DNA of 64,000 nt, taken from positions 1,240,001 to 1,304,000 of the forward strand of contig CM055834.1 of assembly GCA_029582265.1 (NCBI GenBank), in the 5' to 3' direction. Positions 58,516 to 64,000 of this stretch are shown one piece after another (positions within the stretch are counted from its first letter, which is position 1; every line of letters starts with the position of its first letter). The position numbers and the translations under genes were made by a program. Under the pieces are notes generated by a model. The model was not told the DNA's origin. It did no database searches and saw only the letters and a program-made list of their open reading frames with translations. This DNA comes from Zoroaster sp. YZ-2022. Taxonomy: Eukaryota; Echinodermata; Asteroidea; Forcipulatida; Zoroasteridae.

Positions 58516-58996
58516 TTACTATTGAAATTGGAAAAATAGCAAATTTTCTTTGAAACTACAAACCCCTTATTATACAAACATCTGAAATATATATTTTTTT
58601 TTACATCAAATGTACGTTTTGTTGGCAAGCAAATTACATCATTACACATTAAATTTAATTTACAAACTTGTTTTAACAGACTTTAGGAAGACATTTCTGT
58701 ATCTAATGTTTGGGCCCCAAATAAAAAAAAGGTTTCAATGTTTCCTTCTCTCCCTCTCCCCCCAAAGTTGTGTGCCATCCATCATTGTCCAACCTGGCCC
58801 ACCCCTTTAATTTAAACTCATACGTTTTTATGATGGTCCATATTCAAATCAAATCTATTTATTTGCATTGCAGTTTAAATGCACATCTTTGGCACATAAT
58901 TATTTGCTAAAATGATTTTTTTTTTTTTAAATGACGAGATGGAAATAAAAACCAATTTGTGATTGTGAATGTTTCAGCTCATTCTTTTGTGTCGCC
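58516..58996. other. AT-rich non-coding DNA
   Basis: No exon recognised. Confidence 0.45.
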
Positions 58997-59504
58997 AAGG
59001 CCAAAAAAAAAAAAGTATCCAGTTTCTGGTCCTAGGTCGGCTTCCAAAACGGTGCGGTGAAGCCCTTTTTTGTTCTTTTTTTTAAATGTTTTTTTTTACG
59101 TGGTTACAAAATTTCCCATACACAAAATCTTTGGCCTTCTGGTCTCTGTGCACGTTGCCTCAGACCTGCGTATCCACATTTTTATTTTATTTTTTATTAT
59201 TATTTTGTGTGTGCTATGAAACGATGTCCAATTGCAGCCAAAATTGCTGGATCGATTGGATTTCTGCCGTGCTGTGTTTTAAACAACTTTTTCACATAGA
59301 GGTATGAACGTTTGCCCGATTTGTGAGGCCTCTCTTAGCCACCAATTTGGTCTGGTTCCAATAAAACTGCGTATTGTATGTATCATGTCTTTTACTGCTT
59401 GGGAAAAAAAAAAGATTACCAACAAAAACAAAAAAAAGTTTCTCTACACCGATTTTGAAGCCAACCTATGAACAGAAACCGGAGACATTTTTTTATTGGC
59501 CTTA
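58997..59504. mobile_element. TAAGGCCAA TIR element, copy 4, rearranged
   Basis: Both ends carry the same 'CGGCTTC' end region: 'CCAGTTTCTGGTCCTAGG' at the left and 'ACCGATTTTGAAGCCAACCT' inverse at the right. A short left arm is followed by a whole reversed body. This looks like a foldback rearrangement. Confidence 0.75.
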
Positions 59505-60160
59505 TGTAGAAATATTTTCTTAAATATGAAGTCATGTCATCAGACAGAATAATTTCTCAGATTATTAGCAATGTTTGCAACTAACCCAAACTTAAATTAA
59601 AATATTCTAAAATTTAAATTAAAATATTCTAACAAATTATACAAATTAGACTAAAACATATGTTCATTATGTAATGCTAAATTGTTCCATGTGCAATCAA
59701 TTTTGTACAAAGTTTGTTCAAATATTTAACATGTAATTCACACAATTTTATACAAATCCATGAAAATGAATATTTTCATCAGAACACGTCAATGCTGGGA
59801 AAAAATACATTTAGGGCAAAAAACATTTAAAAACATTTTTTTTGTAGAATCATAAATAATTTAACAGTCAATAATATATATTTCCGTTAAATAAAACATA
59901 TTTGGTTGAAGAATTGTTGAATTTATTTCGAATTTTGAATTTATTTTAAGGGTTTAAAAAAATGAGATCTTGCATAATAAACAAGGCTAGCGTAAATACT
60001 GATTTTATAGATTGGTCATAGTAAATGGATTTTTTTTTTTTTTAAATGGTTCTGCTTCATAAAAAACTTAGATTATTCAATGCCACCATCAATATTTATT
60101 CAGTGCAACTGTGCAATTGTCGCCCTCTAGTGGTGAATATGAATCCAGATTACTGAGTCC
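59505..60160. other. very AT-rich non-coding DNA
   Basis: 'TAAATTAAAATATTCTAA' is duplicated near 59595-59630. No exon recognised. Confidence 0.45.
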
Positions 60161-60161
60161 A

Positions 60162-60535
60162 GTGCCATGGTCGAGCGGTTTAGTGCATCGGATTTGTGTT
60201 CTGATGGCTGAGTCGTCAGAATGTGAGTTCGAATCCCAGCCGCGACCGGGGTGCTTGTGTCCTTGAGCAAGACACTTTACCATACTTGCTTCTCTCCACC
60301 CAGGGGTAAATGGGTACCTGTGTGAGGGCAGAGTTGGTTGTTGTGTTTGATTAGCCCTATATGCGCTGTAATGGCAGCAATTGAGCTGTATACTCCCCAG
60401 GGAGCTGAGATGGTTTTCAGGAATGATTTATGCGCCTGATGAGCAGGGGTAATAATGTAATGCGCCTTGAGCACCAGTTTGGTGGATACGTGTGCCATGT
60501 AAGTCCACATTATTATTTTTATTATTATGAAACAG
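60162..60535 (+). mobile_element. tRNA-derived SINE, fullest copy
   Basis: The head 'GCCATGGTCGAGCGGTTTAG' and B-box 'GAGTTCGAATCCCAGCC' are followed by 'GTGTCCTTGAGCAAGACACT', the 'ACTCCCCAGGGAGCTGAGAT' box, 'GCGCCTTGAGCACCAG' and a TTATTATT tail. Confidence 0.9.
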
Positions 60536-60644
60536 CCTGTAGCTCTGACGTCAAGCTTCGAGGCTCATGAATTATGCCAGATACTGGAGATTCAACTTTG
60601 ACCTTGTGCGCACTCCAGCGATATTTGGATGGCAGAAGTACGCG

Positions 60645-60845
60645 TGCAATGTCCAATTGCAGCCAACATTGCTGGATCCATTGGAATTCTGCCGTGCTGT
60701 GCTTTAAACAACTTTTTCACATAGGGGTATAAACGTTTGCCCAATTTGTGAGGCCTCTCTTAGCCACCATACTTTGTGTCACTACATCAATTTTTGGCGC
60801 CAACCTATGACCAGAAATCGGAGACTTTTTTATTGGCCTTATGTG
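60645..60845 (-). mobile_element. TAAGGCCAA TIR element, copy 5, partial
   Basis: 'TGTCCAATTGCAGCCAACAT' through 'GAGGCCTCTCTTAGCCACCA' to 'CCAGAAATCGGAGAC' and 'TTTATTGGCCTTA'. One end is missing. Confidence 0.8.
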
Positions 60846-61202
60846 GAAACATTTTCTTAAATATGACGTCATGTCAGATGGAATAATTTCTACAAAAAGC
60901 GTAGTAGTTTTACATTCTTGCGCGTGCGCAGTAGTGTTACTACTTGGTTTGTAACCAGTCGGGAACACGAACCCCCATGCAAAGAGTCAAAGCGCAGGCC
61001 TCCAACATCGAGTGGGGGGGGGGGGGGCGCAGGGGGTTATTGTATGAGATGAAGTGTGACCAAGACTGTAGCAGAGCAATACACATTACGTGACAATTTG
61101 GCTGGTAACCTATTTTTGCTGAGCACAAATATTCTGTGCTCAGCAAATTCGTGTGCTTAGCTGCTCTATGAAAGTGATCCTTGGTGACAGGCTGAGCTGG
61201 CT

Positions 61203-62096
61203 GCATCGAGTGAGACGTTCGATTGGTTGTGCACGGAGTGGTAACCGACCATCAAATGTTAACTTCACTGGTCATTCATAATTCCCACAAAGCATCGAGT
61301 GGGACGTTCGATTGGTTGTGCACGGAGTGGTAACCGGCCATCAAATGTTAACTTCACTGGTCATTCATAATTCCCACAAAGCATCGAGTGGGACGTTCGA
61401 TTGGTTGTGCACGGAGTGGTAACCGGCCATCAAATGTTAACTTCACTGGTCATTCATAATTCACGCTATGCATCGAGTGGGACGTTCGATTGGTTGTGCA
61501 CGGAGTGGTAACCGACCATCAAATGTTAACTTCACTGGTCATTCATAATTCACGCTATGCATCGAGTGGGACGTTCGATTGGTTGTGCACGGAGTGGTAA
61601 CCGACCATCAAATGTTAACTTCACTGGTCATTCATAATTCGCGCTATGCATCGCGTGGGACATGCGATTGGTTGTGCACGGAGTGGTAACCGACCATCAA
61701 ATGTTAACTTCACTGGTCATTCATAATTCGCGCTATGCATCGAGTGGGACATGCGATTGGTTGTGCACGGAGTGGTAACCGACCATCAAATGTTAACTTC
61801 ACTGGTCATTCATAATTCGCGCTATGCATCGAGTGGGACGTTCGATTGGTTGTGCACGGAGTGGTAACCGACCATCAAATGTTAACTTCACTGGTCATTC
61901 ATAATTCGCGCTATGCATCGAGTGGGACATTCGATTGGTTGTGCACGGAGTGGTAACCGACCATCAAATGTTAACTTCACTGGTCATTCATAATTCGCGC
62001 TATGCATCGAGTGTGACATTCGATTGGTTGTGCACGGAGTGGTAACCGACCATCAAATGTTAACTTCACAGGTCATTCATAATTCGCGCTATGCAT
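61203..62096. repeat. 89-bp satellite, ten copies
   Basis: Units start GCATCGAGTG at 61203, 61292, 61381, 61470, 61559 and onward, with exact 89-bp spacing and few substitutions. The unit contains 'GATTGGTTGTGCACGGAGTG' and 'AAATGTTAACTTCACTGGTC'. It lies about 435 bp beyond the TM6SF stop codon. Confidence 0.95.
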
Positions 62097-62530
62097 ATCA
62101 GCTGTTGGGGGGTCACATGTTAACAGATCACTGTAGATAGAGGCAGCGATAGCGCGTTGCGTTTGGCGTATTCCAGCGATCATTGCCTGGCAGAAGTACA
62201 TGTACGTGCACGCGTAGTGTTATAACATATGCGCATAAAGTGTTCGCACACTGCTCATTTGACGCCAAAGTGGCTGTCATCAAGACACTGGTTGCAATTT
62301 CACCGCTAGAGGGCTAGGATGTGCACCGAGCGGAGAGTGATTCGTGGCTGTCATGCTGAAATTTTAAAAAATAGGAGCCATGAGTCATGTTCAGTATATA
62401 ACCAAACGTTCGTCATCGTGGTTTTTGTTATCAAGAGATATTGTACCATATTGCAATTTTGGAGAATTTCATGAAAGCAGGTGGGACGCAGGGGGGGGGG
62501 TGGGGTAAAACCTGTCAACGTGGAATAACT

Positions 62531-62758
<228 letters not shown>

Positions 62759-62856
62759 TCATGATCATGATTAACAGGGCTAGTTTAAGATTAGGTGCAC
62801 GTCGCCCTGGGACCCGCGCATAGGCATTTTTAATTTTTGTTGTTTTGTTGTTGTTG

Positions 62857-63157
62857 CTATGAAACGATGTCCAATTGTAGCCGAAATTGCTGGATCGAGT
62901 GGAATTCTGCCGTGCTGTGCTTTACATGACTTTTTCACATAGGGGTATGAACGTTTGCCCGATTTGTGAGGCCTCTCTTAGCCACCATACTTTGTATATG
63001 GGAAATTTGGTCCCCGTGTATACAATGTATAACGTATTTCCCTGTTGGTAAAAAAAGAAAAAAAAGAAAAGATGGCCGAAAAAAAGAAAAAAAACACCAC
63101 AACAATTTTGAAGCTGACCGATGACCAGAAACCGGACACTTTTTTTATTGGCCTTAA
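62857..63157 (-). mobile_element. TAAGGCCAA TIR element, copy 6, in the TM6SF intron
   Basis: 'ATGAAACGATGTCCAATTGT' through 'CCCGATTTGTGAGGCCTCTC' to 'GACCAGAAACCGGACAC' and 'TTTATTGGCCTTA'. One end is truncated. Confidence 0.8.
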
Positions 63158-63690
63158 TTAAATGACTGAAAATAATACCCCGCATTATAAGGTCATATTA
63201 CAAGATGCTGCTGCATAACTGAGCCAGTAATTTTCAGTCACAGCGGCAGGGCCAACTTCACTTTCAACTGTCCATTTGGAAATAGCTATATCTTTTATTT
63301 ATTCCTTATGTCGGGACCTGTCAGATTCATGGGGCCTTCTCGCTGGTGCATGCGAATGAGAATTTCACGTTCGTATTTATCGTGAATAAGACGAATATGG
63401 CCAATGAAGAAATCGCCATGTGCCCGGAAGAAGAATGCAACAAAAGTGTGACTGGCAAATGGTCGTAAGCAATTAATGTGCAAAATTGTGTTTCAAGAAA
63501 ACTGAGTGTGAAAGTTTGGTCGTTTTTCTGCCATTTATAAGTCATTGTAGGAAAGTTAAATTCCGCATGGGAATGGAAAAACATGTCTTGGGAGTAATTC
63601 TAAGCAACAAATATATAACACTTTTACTTTTTTTTCAAAGGAGCCATTTTATTGCTTACGACCTTCTGCTGGGACAAAAAGTTGTACTTT

Positions 63691-63745
63691 GTGTGCCCGG
63701 AAGAAGATCGTAGAGCCTTAACGACCTTCTTCCGGGCACACAACG
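63691..63745 (-). repeat. 23-bp hairpin next to the TM6SF donor
   Basis: 'TTGTGTGCCCGGAAGAAG' pairs with 'CTTCTTCCGGGCACACAA'. In total 23 bp pair with one G-U and a 9-base loop. In the sense strand the stem begins eight bases into the intron. The CCCGGAAGAAG word also occurs at 63423. Confidence 0.9.
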
Positions 63746-63751
63746 AAATAC

Positions 63752-63871
63752 CTGAGCGGAAGCCCCAGCGTGGATTATGGCCCAGTCAGACACCCAGGAC
63801 TTTCCTGGAAACAGCAATGCCCAGATGGTTGCTCCGTAGTACGGTACGTAGTAAAACCAGAACACGAGCAT
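63752..63871 (-). CDS. TM6SF1/TM6SF2: penultimate coding exon of a TM6SF family protein
   Basis: Seen: the acceptor 'ACCGCCATAG' precedes 63871, and the donor 'GCTCAG|GTATTT' follows 63752. The 120-bp exon is phase 0 at both ends. It encodes 40 residues: a hydrophobic, aromatic segment (VFWFYYVPYYGATIWALLF) followed by SWVSDWAIIHAGASAQ. Known: the W..DW..IHAG..AQAQ motif, here spanning the splice junction, is the conserved region before the last membrane span of TM6SF1/2. The first codon is ATG by chance; this is an internal exon. Upstream exons lie beyond the window edge. Confidence 0.85.
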
Positions 63872-64000
63872 CTATGGCGGTATAGAGAGAAAAATAGAAA
63901 TAAAAAAGCAAAAACTTCAGTGATAATTCATATATTTATGTATTGATGTATTTTTAAGGGCCGTGATTTGACAAAAGTAAAAAAAAAAAAATCTGGTAAA
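63872..64000. other. TM6SF intron start with partial repeat at the edge
   Basis: 'GTGATTTGACAAAAGTAAAA' at 63964 repeats the block at 5076, so a dispersed element is cut by the window end. Confidence 0.55.

Noticed and set aside
61203..62096. CRISPR-like array
   Set aside because: Units are contiguous 89-bp satellite repeats without variable spacers.

Overview
This is animal nuclear DNA: AT-rich, intron-rich, and dominated by mobile elements. It most resembles a marine invertebrate. Evidence is tRNA-headed SINEs ending in (TTA)n, TTAGGG-type repeats, very many TACATGTA palindromes, and two genes whose closest known relatives are vertebrate AKAP13/ARHGEF28 and TM6SF1/TM6SF2. An echinoderm, hemichordate or amphioxus-like deuterostome is my guess; the species cannot be fixed from the sequence. 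No bacterial operon, CRISPR array or complete intronless gene is present. Most long open frames here are chance frames in repeats.

Real coding sequence is sparse. On the minus strand, two exons (10033-10183 and 5542-5844) join in frame across a phase-1 intron and encode the N-terminal domain of an AKAP13/ARHGEF28-type Rho guanine-nucleotide exchange factor. Also on the minus strand, two exons (63752-63871 and 62531-62722) join in frame across a phase-0 intron and encode the C-terminus of a TM6SF (EXPERA-domain) membrane protein. In human the same two families are linked on 15q25 (TM6SF1, AKAP13), so the window probably samples an old linkage. A possible promoter and non-coding first exon on the minus strand lies at about 52.42-52.75 kb. 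Two decayed retroelement reverse-transcriptase C-termini lie at 50.59-50.73 kb (+) and 54.78-55.20 kb (-).

Layout: 0-5.5 kb, SINE debris, a hAT-like element with a nested TTAA element, and AT-rich sequence. 5.5-10.2 kb, RhoGEF exons with an intron full of TTAA-flanked elements and palindromes. 10.2-26 kb, SINEs, hairpin elements, minisatellites and several terminal-inverted-repeat (TIR) elements. 26-38 kb, nested transposons, including a 3.3 kb compound element and two copies of an element carrying different TTAA cassettes at the same site. 38-49 kb, more TTAA elements, a 115-bp tandem array interrupted by a 26-bp insertion, and hairpins. 49-58 kb, minisatellites, degenerate telomere-like DNA and retroelement ends. 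58-64 kb, SINEs, an 89-bp satellite and the TM6SF gene.

The most unusual feature is a set of about 20 non-autonomous elements that insert at TTAA and start CCCT. They share termini and layout, but each is filled with its own short word, repeated in both orientations. The words differ between elements yet are uniform within each. Two paralogous host elements carry differently worded versions at the same position.
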